From contig CAMLDZ010000048.1 in NCBI GenBank assembly GCA_946478985.1, forward strand, positions 1-22,466: a DNA stretch of 22,466 nt, in the 5' to 3' direction. The first letter of the stretch is position 1; each line of letters starts with the position of its first letter. Shown here piece by piece: positions 1 through 6,993 of this stretch. The stretch is from an uncultured Solimonas sp. GTDB taxonomy: Bacteria; Pseudomonadota; Gammaproteobacteria; Nevskiales; Nevskiaceae. The position numbers were made by a program, and so were the translations under genes. The notes beneath the pieces were generated by a model, which ran no database searches, was not told the DNA's origin, and worked only from the letters and a program-made list of their open reading frames with translations.

Positions 1-1
1 C

Positions 2-1321
2 GAGGACGCGGCCGCCGTCACCGCCGGCATCGCGGCGAACGCAGCATGGTGGCAGTCCTTCCACGATCCGGCGCTGGACGCGCTGATCGAGCGCGCGCAG
101 GCGCGCAATCTCGATCTGCGCATCGCCGAAGCCACCGTCGCCGAAGTCCGCGCGCTGCGCGCCGGCAGCACCGCCGTACTGCTGCCGCAGCTCGGCGCCG
201 GCATCGACGTCACCCGCAATCGCAGCCTGCGTTTCGGCGACGTGATGACCACCGCCACCGCCAGCCTCACGGCGAGCTGGGAGCTGGACCTGTTCGGACG
301 GCTGCGCCACGAACGGCAGGCGGCGATCGCCGATCAGCAGGCCGCCGAGTCCGACCGCGACGCGGTGCGCCTGCTGCTGCTGGCAGAGGTCGCACGCAGC
401 TATCTGGACTACCGCCTTTACGGCCTGCAGCAGCAGCTGGTCGAAAAGACCGCGCAGGCGCAGGCCGAGACGCTGCGCATCACTCGCGCCCGCTACCAAC
501 AAGGGCTCGGCAGTCGCCTCGATCTGGAACGCGCGACCGCCTTGCTGGCGAGCACGCGCGCACAGATTCCGCAGATGCGCGAACTGCACGCCTCGGCCTT
601 CCACCGCCTGGTGCTGCTGACCGCCGAGACGCCGGAATCGCTGCAGCCGCTGCTGCCGGAGCGCGCGCCGGACGCGGCCTTGCCGGACAGCGATGCGCTG
701 CAATTGCTGGCGGCGCCGACGCAGGTGCTGGCGCAGCGGCCGGACGTGCGCGCCGCCGAACGGCGCATGATCGGCGCCAGCGCGCGGCTCGCCGCCAGCC
801 GTGCGCTGCGCTATCCGCAGCTGAACCTGTCGGCGCTGATCGGCCTGTCCGGCAACGACCTCGGCCGCGTCTTCGACGACGGCACGCGCACCTGGTCGGC
901 CGGTGGCAGCCTGCTGGCACCGCTGTTCGATTTCGGCCGCATCCGCGCCGCGATCGACGCCGCCGATGCGCGCGAGGAGCAGGCCTTCCTGCAGTACGAG
1001 CGCAGCGTGCGCACCGCGCTGCAGGAAGCGCAAACCGCGCTGATCCTCTACACCGAGGGCAAGCGGCGCCAGCGTGAGCTGCAGCACGCCGTCGACGCCG
1101 CGCGCAAGGCCGCGCAGCTGGCGCGCCGCCAGTACGGCGAGGGCGCGCTCGGGATGCTGGAAGTGCTGGACGCGGAGCGCAGCCTCTACCAGGCCGAGCT
1201 GGACTGGTCGCAAGCCACCGGCGCGGTGTCGACGCGGCTGGTCACGCTCTACCAGACCATGGGCGTCGTACCGCCGCGCGACGGCGCGCTGGCCTTGGCC
1301 GAAACCACGCCGGGTCGCTAG
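2..1321 (+). CDS. RND efflux outer-membrane channel (NodT/OprM family), 5'-truncated
   Basis: This is the outer-membrane channel of a tripartite efflux pump, which exports substrates handed over by an RND permease and its adaptor. The open frame runs from the window edge (frame 2) to TAG at 1319-1321, so the signal peptide and any lipobox lie outside the window. The visible N-terminus reads AAWWQSFHDPALDALIERA, the conserved opening of this family. The frame then holds two outer-membrane-efflux repeats: SWELDLFGRLRHERQ in the first, and RPDVRAAERRM followed by APLFDFGRIRAAID in the second. The end, GMLEVLDAERSLYQAELDWS, is also typical. About 440 residues are visible, so only some tens are missing. 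The regulator gene starts 11 nt downstream, suggesting one operon, with the adaptor and permease genes probably further left. The exact substrate cannot be read from the sequence. Confidence 0.93.
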   Translation, partial: EDAAAVTAGIAANAAWWQSFHDPALDALIERAQARNLDLRIAEATVAEVRALRAGSTAVLLPQLGAGIDVTRNRSLRFGDVMTTATASLTASWELDLFGRLRHERQAAIADQQAAESDRDAVRLLLLAEVARSYLDYRLYGLQQQLVEKTAQAQAETLRITRARYQQGLGSRLDLERATALLASTRAQIPQMRELHASAFHRLVLLTAETPESLQPLLPERAPDAALPDSDALQLLAAPTQVLAQRPDVRAAERRMIGASARLAASRALRYPQLNLSALIGLSGNDLGRVFDDGTRTWSAGGSLLAPLFDFGRIRAAIDAADAREEQAFLQYERSVRTALQEAQTALILYTEGKRRQRELQHAVDAARKAAQLARRQYGEGALGMLEVLDAERSLYQAELDWSQATGAVSTRLVTLYQTMGVVPPRDGALALAETTPGR

Positions 1322-1332
1322 CCTTGTCCGCC

Positions 1333-2022
1333 ATGAAGATCCTGATCGTCGAAGACGAGCCGAAGACCGCGGACTATCTGCAGCGTGGACTGTCCGAGCA
1401 GGGCCATGTCGTCGACATCGTCGCCGACGGTCGCGACGGCCTGCATCTGGCACAGGAGTTCGACTACGACGTGATCGTGCTCGACGTGATGCTGCCGGGC
1501 ATCGACGGCTTCAAGGTGCTGCGCCAGCTGCGCACGCGCAAGCAGACGCCGGTGATCATGCTGACCGCGCGCGACCGCGTCGATGACCGCGTGCACGGCC
1601 TGGAAGCCGGCGCCGACGACTACCTGATCAAGCCGTTCTCGTTCATCGAGCTGGTCGCGCGGCTGCAGGCGCTGAGCCGCCGCGGCCGCGGCCAGAACGA
1701 ATCGCAGCTGCGACTCGCCGACCTGGAGATCGACCTGTTCGCGCGCAAGGCCTGGCGCGCCGGGCGGCGCCTGGAACTGACCGGCCGCGAGTTCGCGCTG
1801 CTGGCCACGTTCGCCCGGCGGCAGAACGAGATCCTGTCCAAGACGGTGATCGCCGAGCTGGTCTGGGACGTCAACTTCGACAGCGACGTCAACGTCGTCG
1901 AGGTGGCCATCAAGCGCCTGCGCGCCAAGCTCGACGACCCCTTCGACACCAAGCTGCTGCACACCATCCGCGGCATGGGCTACGTGCTGGAAGTGCGCGA
2001 CGGGGCTGCGCGCAAGCCGTGA
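1333..2022 (+). CDS. OmpR/PhoB-family response regulator (heavy-metal/CusR type)
   Basis: This is a DNA-binding response regulator of 229 residues, the normal size for the family. The receiver domain (about 1-115) has the acidic pocket E7-D8, phospho-acceptor D51 in VIVLDVMLPG, T78 in MLTARD and K100 in LIKPF. The winged helix (about 130-225) has LTGREFALLATFARR and the VNVVEVAIKRLRAKL recognition region, ending in IRGMGYVLE. The ATG at 1333 is chosen because MKILIVEDE is the usual start; an upstream TTG at 1324 would add only three residues. The gene follows the channel gene by 11 nt, and its TGA overlaps the GTG of the kinase, so translation is probably coupled. Its likely targets are the promoter of this RND operon. 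That is inferred from context and from CusR/IrlR-like relatives. Confidence 0.93.
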   Translation: MKILIVEDEPKTADYLQRGLSEQGHVVDIVADGRDGLHLAQEFDYDVIVLDVMLPGIDGFKVLRQLRTRKQTPVIMLTARDRVDDRVHGLEAGADDYLIKPFSFIELVARLQALSRRGRGQNESQLRLADLEIDLFARKAWRAGRRLELTGREFALLATFARRQNEILSKTVIAELVWDVNFDSDVNVVEVAIKRLRAKLDDPFDTKLLHTIRGMGYVLEVRDGAARKP

Positions 2023-3389
2023 ACGTGTCGATCTCGCGGCGGCTGGCGCTGATGTTCGCCGCCTGCGGGCTGGTGGTGTTCCTGCTGTTCTCGATCACGC
2101 TGCGGATGTCGCTGTGCAACGCGCTGGCACGGCACGAGCGCTCCGAACTGCTGACGCGCGCCGAAGTGCATGAGCCGCAGATCCGCCGCGCCGACGACAC
2201 CGATCGCTGGGGCCGCTTCCAGGACAAGCTGGAATCGATGACGCCGCCGGACGGCAGCACGCGCTACTGGGTGCTGTCAGCCGATCCACGCTTCAGCTTC
2301 AACACCTGGCCGGCCGGCGTATCGCTGCCGCCACTCGACCGCAGCGGCTTCGGCCGCGTGCTGTTGCCGGGCGAACAGAAGCCGCGCGCACTGCTGCTGC
2401 GCGAATTCCCCGGCAACGGCCCGCGTCCGGCGGTCCGGCTGATCGTGGCGATGGACCGCACACCGTTCCGGCAGACGCTGCGCAGCTTCACCGTCGGCCT
2501 GATCGGCCTGTCGATCGCCGGCATCGTGCTGGTCGCCGGGCTCGGCTACCTGATCGCCCGTTTCGGCCTGCAGCCGCTGCGCCGGCTCGCCGCCGACGCG
2601 CAGCAGCTCAGCCCCAGCAAACTGTCGCAGCGGCTCGGCGGCGGCTCGCTGCCGCCCGAACTGGCGCAGCTCGCCGGCGCCTTCAACGGCGCGCTCGACC
2701 GTCTGGAACTCGCCTACCAGCAGCTGGAAGCGTTCAACACCGATGTCGCCCATGAGCTGCGCACGCCGCTGTCGAACCTGATCGGCCAGACCCAGGTGGC
2801 GCTGTCGCGCGAGCGCAGTCAGGCCGAGCTCGAGGAAGTTCTGCAATCCAATCTGGAAGAGCTCAACCGGCTGCGCTCGATCGTCCACGACATGCTGTTC
2901 CTGACCCGCGCCGACAGCGGCGAGACCGCGCGCGGCCGCATCGAGACCTCGCTGGCGCAGGAAGTCAGGCGTACGCTGGACTTTCTCGACATGCTGTTCG
3001 ACGAAGCCGGCGTGCGCACGCGGATCGACGGCGATGCCCGGCTGCCGGTCGATCCGGCGCTGTTCTGCCGCGCCATCAGCAACCTGCTCGTCAATGCCGT
3101 GCAGCACACCGCAGCGGGCGGCGAGGTCCGCGTGGAGATCGCCGGCACCGACGACGGCGCCGTGCGGGTGGCGGTCAGCAATCCGGGCGCACCGATCGCC
3201 GCCGAACAGCTGCCGCGCCTGTTCGACCGCTTCTACCGCCTCGACACCGCGCGCAGCAGCAGCGGCGACAACCACGGCCTGGGCCTGGCGATCGTCAAGG
3301 CGATCGTGCGCATGCACGGCGGCAGCGTGTTCGCACGCAGCGAGCACGGCATCAACAGTTTCGGCTTCACGCTGCCGGTGGCGCGCTGA
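2019..3389 (+). CDS. CusS-like membrane sensor histidine kinase
   Basis: This is the inner-membrane sensor kinase partner of the preceding regulator, 456 residues from a GTG start that overlaps the regulator stop by 4 bp. The order is: TM1 about 9-29; periplasmic loop about 30-157; TM2 about 158-180; HAMP about 181-235; H-box FNTDVAHELRTPLSN with phospho-acceptor H245; N-box AISNLLVNAVQHT; F-box LFDRFYRLD; and G-box HGLGLAIVKAI. The overall plan matches the heavy-metal sensor kinase family (CusS/IrlS). The periplasmic loop is poor in histidine and cysteine (H39, H51 and C33 near the membrane), so metal sensing is not supported by visible ligands and the signal may be another stress. The gene is last in the operon; REP-like hairpins follow from 3451. 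Confidence 0.92.
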   Translation: MNVSISRRLALMFAACGLVVFLLFSITLRMSLCNALARHERSELLTRAEVHEPQIRRADDTDRWGRFQDKLESMTPPDGSTRYWVLSADPRFSFNTWPAGVSLPPLDRSGFGRVLLPGEQKPRALLLREFPGNGPRPAVRLIVAMDRTPFRQTLRSFTVGLIGLSIAGIVLVAGLGYLIARFGLQPLRRLAADAQQLSPSKLSQRLGGGSLPPELAQLAGAFNGALDRLELAYQQLEAFNTDVAHELRTPLSNLIGQTQVALSRERSQAELEEVLQSNLEELNRLRSIVHDMLFLTRADSGETARGRIETSLAQEVRRTLDFLDMLFDEAGVRTRIDGDARLPVDPALFCRAISNLLVNAVQHTAAGGEVRVEIAGTDDGAVRVAVSNPGAPIAAEQLPRLFDRFYRLDTARSSSGDNHGLGLAIVKAIVRMHGGSVFARSEHGINSFGFTLPVAR

Positions 3390-3450
3390 TCGCCAGCGCC
3401 ACGTGCGTGCTCAATAACGTCGCGGATGCCGCGATTCAGAAACGCGCCTG

Positions 3451-3671
3451 CCTTCTCCGCACGCGGGGAGAAGGTTTGACCGCGTCGATCGCGCTGTCGG
3501 CGGTGATCTCCTTCTCCCCGCATGCGGGGAGAAGGTGCTCAAAGGGCGGATGAGGGGCCGCTTTTGAGCGTGCCCCTCACCCCGGCCCTCTCCCCGCGCG
3601 CGGGGAGAGGGAGATGTGCTGGAAAGCGTGGCATTGCCGGAAGACGCCCTCTCCCCGGGCGCGGGGAGAGG
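3451..3671. repeat. Cluster of four REP-like hairpins
   Basis: The kinase/Nudix gap (3390-3700) holds no credible gene but four inverted repeats. An imperfect CCTTCTCC...GGGGAGAAGG lies at 3451-3474. A second copy at 3510-3535 is followed by a tail ending GGGCGGATGAGGGG (to 3557). After CCCCTCACCCCGG there is a perfect 13-bp-arm palindrome CCCTCTCCCCGCG/CGCGGGGAGAGGG at 3586-3611. A fourth copy lies at 3647-3671. GGATGAGGGG and CCCCTCACCCC are mutually complementary, so neighbouring hairpins can be arms of one larger fold. The same modules recur at 5831, 9095 and 22269. The hairpins lie between convergent genes and may also end or stabilise transcripts. Confidence 0.85.
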
Positions 3672-3700
3672 CAGAGCCGGAGACTCCCCCTGACAGTGAA

Positions 3701-4501
3701 TCAACGTCCGGTTGCCGAGAACTCGGTGACGCTGTATCCCGCTTCCGCCGGAATACGCAGCAGGATCTCCGGCTTCTCGGCGATCACCTCCGGCAGCACG
3801 GTGACGACCGGCGCACTGCGCGCGGCTTCCAGCGCCGCGTCGACACTGTTGCTGAAGCCGAGCTTTTCGACATTGAGCAGGGTCGCCGGCACCAGCGTGC
3901 GCGTACCGTCCTTGAATGCCGACAGCGCATCGGCCGGGCGGATCCACACCGAGTCGACAGCCTCGCTGCCATCGTGCGCCGCCACCTGCGCCTCCGGCGC
4001 CACCGCCAGATAGAAGTAGGTGTCGAAACGCTTGGGCATGAAAGTCGGCGTGATCCAGTGCGCGAACGGCACCAGCGTGTCGGTCGCCAGTTCCAGATCT
4101 TCGGCGTCCAGCATCTCGGCGATGCCGATCTCGCCCTTGTCGAGCGGCTTGCGATAGCGCTCCAGCGCGGCGACGCGCTCGCCGCCGATCAGCGCCGCCT
4201 GCCCGCGCACGCGCGCCAGCAGTACGCCGCTTTCCTCGAAAGCCTCACGGATCGCGCCGACACGCAGCGCCAGCTCGTCGTCCGACAGCGTCGTGGCGCC
4301 GGCACAGCGCGTACGCACGCGCGCATCGGTATCGCCCGCGGCCAGCTTGCCGCCCGGAAACACCAGCGCTCCCGACGCGAAGTCGATCTGCTGGTGGCGC
4401 ACCACCATGAACACCTCCATGCCCCGCCCGCCCTCGCGCAGCAGCAGGATGGTGGCGGCGAGACGCGACGGTGTTTGCGGCGAAGTGCTGGCAGCGGTCA
4501 T
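3701..4501 (-). CDS. Nudix hydrolase, NUDT19-like, with expanded Nudix box
   Basis: This is a Nudix-superfamily pyrophosphohydrolase of 266 residues, predicted cytosolic. The fold starts with AATILLLREGGRGMEVFMVVR, then FPGGKLAAGD (G50-G51) and REAFEESGVLLA (R85, E86, E89, E90), which supplies the metal-binding REUxEExGU half of the box. The canonical box has seven residues between the first acidic position and this RE; here there are about 27 between D57 and R85, an insertion of about 20. A similar insertion is typical of the NUDT19 branch, where mouse NUDT19 hydrolyses CoA esters. The substrate here is not proven. The gene lies 80 bp downstream of the TerC gene on the same strand and could be co-transcribed. 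The start is ATG at 4501. Confidence 0.85.
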   Translation of the reverse strand: MTAASTSPQTPSRLAATILLLREGGRGMEVFMVVRHQQIDFASGALVFPGGKLAAGDTDARVRTRCAGATTLSDDELALRVGAIREAFEESGVLLARVRGQAALIGGERVAALERYRKPLDKGEIGIAEMLDAEDLELATDTLVPFAHWITPTFMPKRFDTYFYLAVAPEAQVAAHDGSEAVDSVWIRPADALSAFKDGTRTLVPATLLNVEKLGFSNSVDAALEAARSAPVVTVLPEVIAEKPEILLRIPAEAGYSVTEFSATGR

Positions 4502-4581
4502 GACGTTTCCGGATGGCTAATCAAAAGGGAGCTTCATGGCGATGTATCACAGCACCGCCGTCTGCGCGCCCCCCGTTCGTG

Positions 4582-5610
4582 TCAGCGCCGCGGCGGTTCA
4601 TCATCCGCTTGCCGCTTGTGCGAAAACGGATAAGCGCCGCGCTGCCTGGCGTCGCCCTTGGGCGGGATCCACAGCGACAGCAGCATCGTCGCGGCGAGGA
4701 TCGACACGGTGCCGAGCAGCGACCACTGCACCGGGATCTTGTAGAGGTCGATCAGCAGCATCTTGCTGCCGATGAAGACCAGCACCACCGCCAGGCCGTA
4801 GGGCAGCAGGTGGAAGCGCTCATGCACGCCGGCGAGCAGGAAGTACATCGCGCGCAGGCCGAGGATCGCGAAGACGTTGGAGGTCAGCACGATGAACGGG
4901 TCGGTGGTGATCGCGAAGATCGCCGGGATCGAGTCGACCGCAAACACCACGTCGACGATGCCGATCAGCATCACCACCACCAGCAGCGGCGTCATCACGC
5001 GGTGGCCGTCGATGCGGGTGAAGAAGCGCTCGCCGTCGTAGTTCGGCGCGATGTGGAAGCGCCGCCGGATCCACAGCAAGGCCGGATTGCTGTCGAGGTC
5101 CGGCTCCTGCCCGGCCGCCCACCACATCTTGGCGCCGGTGAAGACCAGGAAGGCGCCGAACACGTAGAGGATCCAGTGGAACTGCGCGATCATCCAGGCG
5201 CCGACCAGGATCAGCGCACCACGCAGCGCCAGCGCGCCGAGGATGCCGATCATCAAGGCCCGCTTCTGGTATTCCGCCGGCACCGCGAAGTAGGTGAACA
5301 GCATCAGGAAGACGAAGATGTTGTCGACCGCCAGCGCTTTCTCGACCAGATAGCCGGTGACGAATTCCAGCGCCTTGTCCTGCGCGAAGGCACGCGCAGC
5401 GGGGTCATCGCCGCTGCCGCCGAGCTTCCACCACAGGAAGGCGACGAAGGCGAAGCTCACCGCCACCCAGATCACGGTCCAGATGCCGGCCTCGCGCATC
5501 GACACCTTGTGCGCGCCCTGGCGATTGAGCGCGAAGAAGTCAACCAGCAGCGCCACGACGACGAAGCCGGCGAACAGGGACCACAGCAGCGGAGTTCCAA
5601 TCGAGATCAC
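4582..5610 (-). CDS. TerC/Alx-family integral membrane protein (probable Mn2+ exporter)
   Basis: This polytopic inner-membrane protein has 342 residues and about nine hydrophobic segments. TerC signatures are EKALAVDNIFVF (E90, D96) and VVFAVDSIPAIFAI (D225), the conserved acidic pairs of the family, plus NVFAILGLRAMYF and FHLLPYGLAVVLVFIGSKM. Length and order match E. coli Alx, which takes part in manganese export and is controlled by a yybP-ykoY riboswitch. The GTG start at 5610 is set by AAAGGG at 5623-5618, 7 nt upstream, and follows directly on the riboswitch expression platform. The charged tail after about residue 317 (KGDARQRGAYPFSHKRQ) is probably cytoplasmic. The Mn2+ role rests on family knowledge plus the riboswitch. 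Confidence 0.93.
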   Translation of the reverse strand: MISIGTPLLWSLFAGFVVVALLVDFFALNRQGAHKVSMREAGIWTVIWVAVSFAFVAFLWWKLGGSGDDPAARAFAQDKALEFVTGYLVEKALAVDNIFVFLMLFTYFAVPAEYQKRALMIGILGALALRGALILVGAWMIAQFHWILYVFGAFLVFTGAKMWWAAGQEPDLDSNPALLWIRRRFHIAPNYDGERFFTRIDGHRVMTPLLVVVMLIGIVDVVFAVDSIPAIFAITTDPFIVLTSNVFAILGLRAMYFLLAGVHERFHLLPYGLAVVLVFIGSKMLLIDLYKIPVQWSLLGTVSILAATMLLSLWIPPKGDARQRGAYPFSHKRQADDEPPRR

Positions 5611-5789
5611 GGCAAGACCCTTTGGCTAGAAAGTGACGGACACGGCCGTACCACTGGCCGGTTCCGGTCTTGCCAATCGCACCGCTGGTGCGAGCTGCAG
5701 TGCCGGGAGCGATGGCGGCGCCATCGTCCGTGCTGACGACACTGCAGGAGTCCAGTACCTGCGACCCCGGCTACTCCCCGTGAGAACGG
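5611..5789 (-). promoter_or_regulatory. yybP-ykoY (Mn2+) riboswitch and expression platform of the TerC gene
   Basis: Read on the minus strand, the leader has the two hallmark motifs of this class: GGGGAGTAGC (5779-5770) and GGCAAGACC (5674-5666). TCGTCAGCACG lies between them. Helices include GCAGG/CCTGC (5762-5758 with 5748-5744), an alternative CTGCAGTG/CACTGCAG (5747-5740 with 5702-5695), a GATGGCG/CGCCATC hairpin (5725-5711) and TCGCACC-AGC-GGTGCGA (5693-5677). P1 is imperfect, pairing CGG with CCG and TTC with GAA. GGTCTTGCC at 5619-5611, overlapping the Shine-Dalgarno and ending at the GTG, is the exact 9-nt complement of the core strand GGCAAGACC. A translational ON-with-Mn2+ switch is therefore inferred. 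Confidence 0.9.
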
Positions 5790-5794
5790 AGTCG

Positions 5795-5824
5795 ATTAAA
5801 GCAGCGGTGCTGCGAGAGCGTCAA
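5795..5824 (-). promoter_or_regulatory. Sigma70-like promoter for the riboswitch/TerC transcript
   Basis: On the minus strand TTGACG (5824-5819) is separated by 18 nt from TTTAAT (5800-5795). The start site would fall near 5788, right at the 5' edge of the riboswitch. The REP-like element begins only 6 bp upstream of the -35 box. This is a motif match only, but the placement relative to the aptamer is very good. Confidence 0.7.
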
Positions 5825-5830
5825 TGCGCT

Positions 5831-5924
5831 CCCTCACCCCAACCCCTCTCCCGCAAGCGGGAGAGGGGCTACACATCCCTTCTCCCGCTCGCGGGAGAAG
5901 GTGCCCCGCAGGGGCGGATGAGGG
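5831..5924. repeat. REP-like double hairpin
   Basis: CCCTCACCCCAA precedes a perfect 12-bp hairpin CCCCTCTCCCGC-AA-GCGGGAGAGGGG (5843-5868). A second hairpin, CCTTCTCCCGC/GCGGGAGAAGG (5878-5901), follows, then the tail TGCCCCGCAGGGGCGGATGAGGG ending one base before the last base of the mtnA stop codon. Module order (ctc-type then ttc-type) is opposite to that of the copies at 3510 and 9095. It lies between the mtnA 3' end and the TerC promoter and could insulate the two transcripts. Confidence 0.88.
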
Positions 5925-5925
5925 C

Positions 5926-6939
5926 TCAGCGCAGCAGCCTGGCGATCTTCTCGCGCGTCGGCTTCTCGATGACGCCGTGCTCGCAGACGATGGCGTCGAT
6001 CAGCTCGGCCGGCGTGACGTCGAACACCGGATTGAAGGCGTCGTATCCCTGCGGCGCGACCTGCTGGCCGCGGAATTCGGTGAGTTCGGCCGCGCTGCGC
6101 TCCTCGATCGGGATCTCGGCGCCGCTGCGGCAGCGCAGGTCGAAGGTGCCGCTGGGCGCAACGACCATGAACTTGACGCCATGACGCCTGGCGGCGACGG
6201 CCAAGGCGTAGGTGCCGATCTTGTTGGCGGTATCGCCATTCTCGGCGATGCGATCGGCACCGACGATCACCCAGTCCAGCCGGGTGCTGCTCATCAGATG
6301 CGCGGCGGCACCGTCGGCGACCAGCTTGGCGGGGATACCCTCCTGCTGCAGTTCCCAGGCGGTCAGACGCGCGCCCTGCAGCCACGGCCGCGTCTCGGTG
6401 TTGTAGACCTGCGTGACGCGGTTGCTCCGGTAGCCGGAACGGATCACGCCCAGCGCGGTGCCGTGGCCGCCGGTGGCCAGCGCACCGGTATTGCAGTGGG
6501 TCAGCACGCAGGCGTTGGCGGGCAGCAGCGCGGCGCCGAATTCGCCCATCTTGAGGTTCTGCGCCAGATCCTCGTCGTGGATCTTCACGGCCTCGGCTTC
6601 CAGCTGCGCCAGATCGCGGTGCTGCAGCCAGTGCTGCCGCATCCGTTCCAGCGCCCAGCGCAGGTTGACCGCCGTCGGCCGCGAGTCGGCGAGCAGATCG
6701 AAGACGCGCTGCAGGCCGTCGGCGTCGGCGCGCAGGCCCAGCACCAGACCGTAGGCGGCGGCGATGCCGATCGCCGGCGCGCCGCGCACCGCCATGCCGT
6801 GGATCGCATCGGCCACGTCGCCCGGCGTGTGGCAGTCCAGATAGCGGGTCTCGGCCGGCAGCACGCGCTGGTCGAGCAGCTGCAGGTGCGTACCGCGCCA
6901 GAGAATCGGCTGCACGGAGCTTGCGGGGGCGGATGTCAT
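5926..6939 (-). CDS. mtnA: S-methyl-5-thioribose-1-phosphate isomerase
   Basis: MtnA converts methylthioribose-1-phosphate to methylthioribulose-1-phosphate in methionine salvage, in the cytosol. The protein has 337 residues, close to family length. Visible motifs are [16 protein letters not shown] (about 49-64); [19 protein letters not shown] with the catalytic cysteine C149; [20 protein letters not shown]; and [20 protein letters not shown] with the catalytic aspartate D229. The ATG at 6939 (MTSAPASS) is chosen because homologues begin close to ILWRG; the frame stays open upstream to 7218, but that part lies antisense to the divergent hydrolase gene. It diverges from mtaD across a 54-bp gap carrying a nested inverted repeat, so the two salvage genes may share control. 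Confidence 0.95.
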   Translation of the reverse strand: MTSAPASSVQPILWRGTHLQLLDQRVLPAETRYLDCHTPGDVADAIHGMAVRGAPAIGIAAAYGLVLGLRADADGLQRVFDLLADSRPTAVNLRWALERMRQHWLQHRDLAQLEAEAVKIHDEDLAQNLKMGEFGAALLPANACVLTHCNTGALATGGHGTALGVIRSGYRSNRVTQVYNTETRPWLQGARLTAWELQQEGIPAKLVADGAAAHLMSSTRLDWVIVGADRIAENGDTANKIGTYALAVAARRHGVKFMVVAPSGTFDLRCRSGAEIPIEERSAAELTEFRGQQVAPQGYDAFNPVFDVTPAELIDAIVCEHGVIEKPTREKIARLLR

Positions 6940-6947
6940 GACGGCCT

Positions 6948-6978
6948 CGGGTAAACTTGCGGTTCCGCATTTTACCCG
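6948..6978. promoter_or_regulatory. Nested inverted repeat in the mtnA/mtaD divergent promoter
   Basis: The 54-bp gap between the two divergent genes contains CGGGTAAA (6948-6955) and its exact complement TTTACCCG (6971-6978). Between them is a second palindrome, TGCGG-TT-CCGCA (6958-6969). AT-rich TAAACT (plus strand) and TAAAAT (minus strand) could act as opposing -10 boxes. It is either a regulator site or a symmetric pair of promoters; the sequence alone does not decide. Confidence 0.6.
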
Positions 6979-6993
6979 TGCCGTGTCTCCGCC

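Noticed and set aside
3451..3671. Possible CRISPR-like array
   Set aside because: The units are self-complementary hairpins with variable arms and irregular spacing, no constant repeat plus unique spacer pattern, and no cas genes nearby.
3522..4013. Plus-strand frame through the repeats at the end of the kinase/Nudix gap
   Set aside because: Composed of hairpin repeats and the antisense of the Nudix gene, with no protein features.
4513..5736. 407-codon plus-strand frame across the TerC gene
   Set aside because: Antisense shadow of an obvious membrane protein; the charged repetitive sequence has no recognisable fold.
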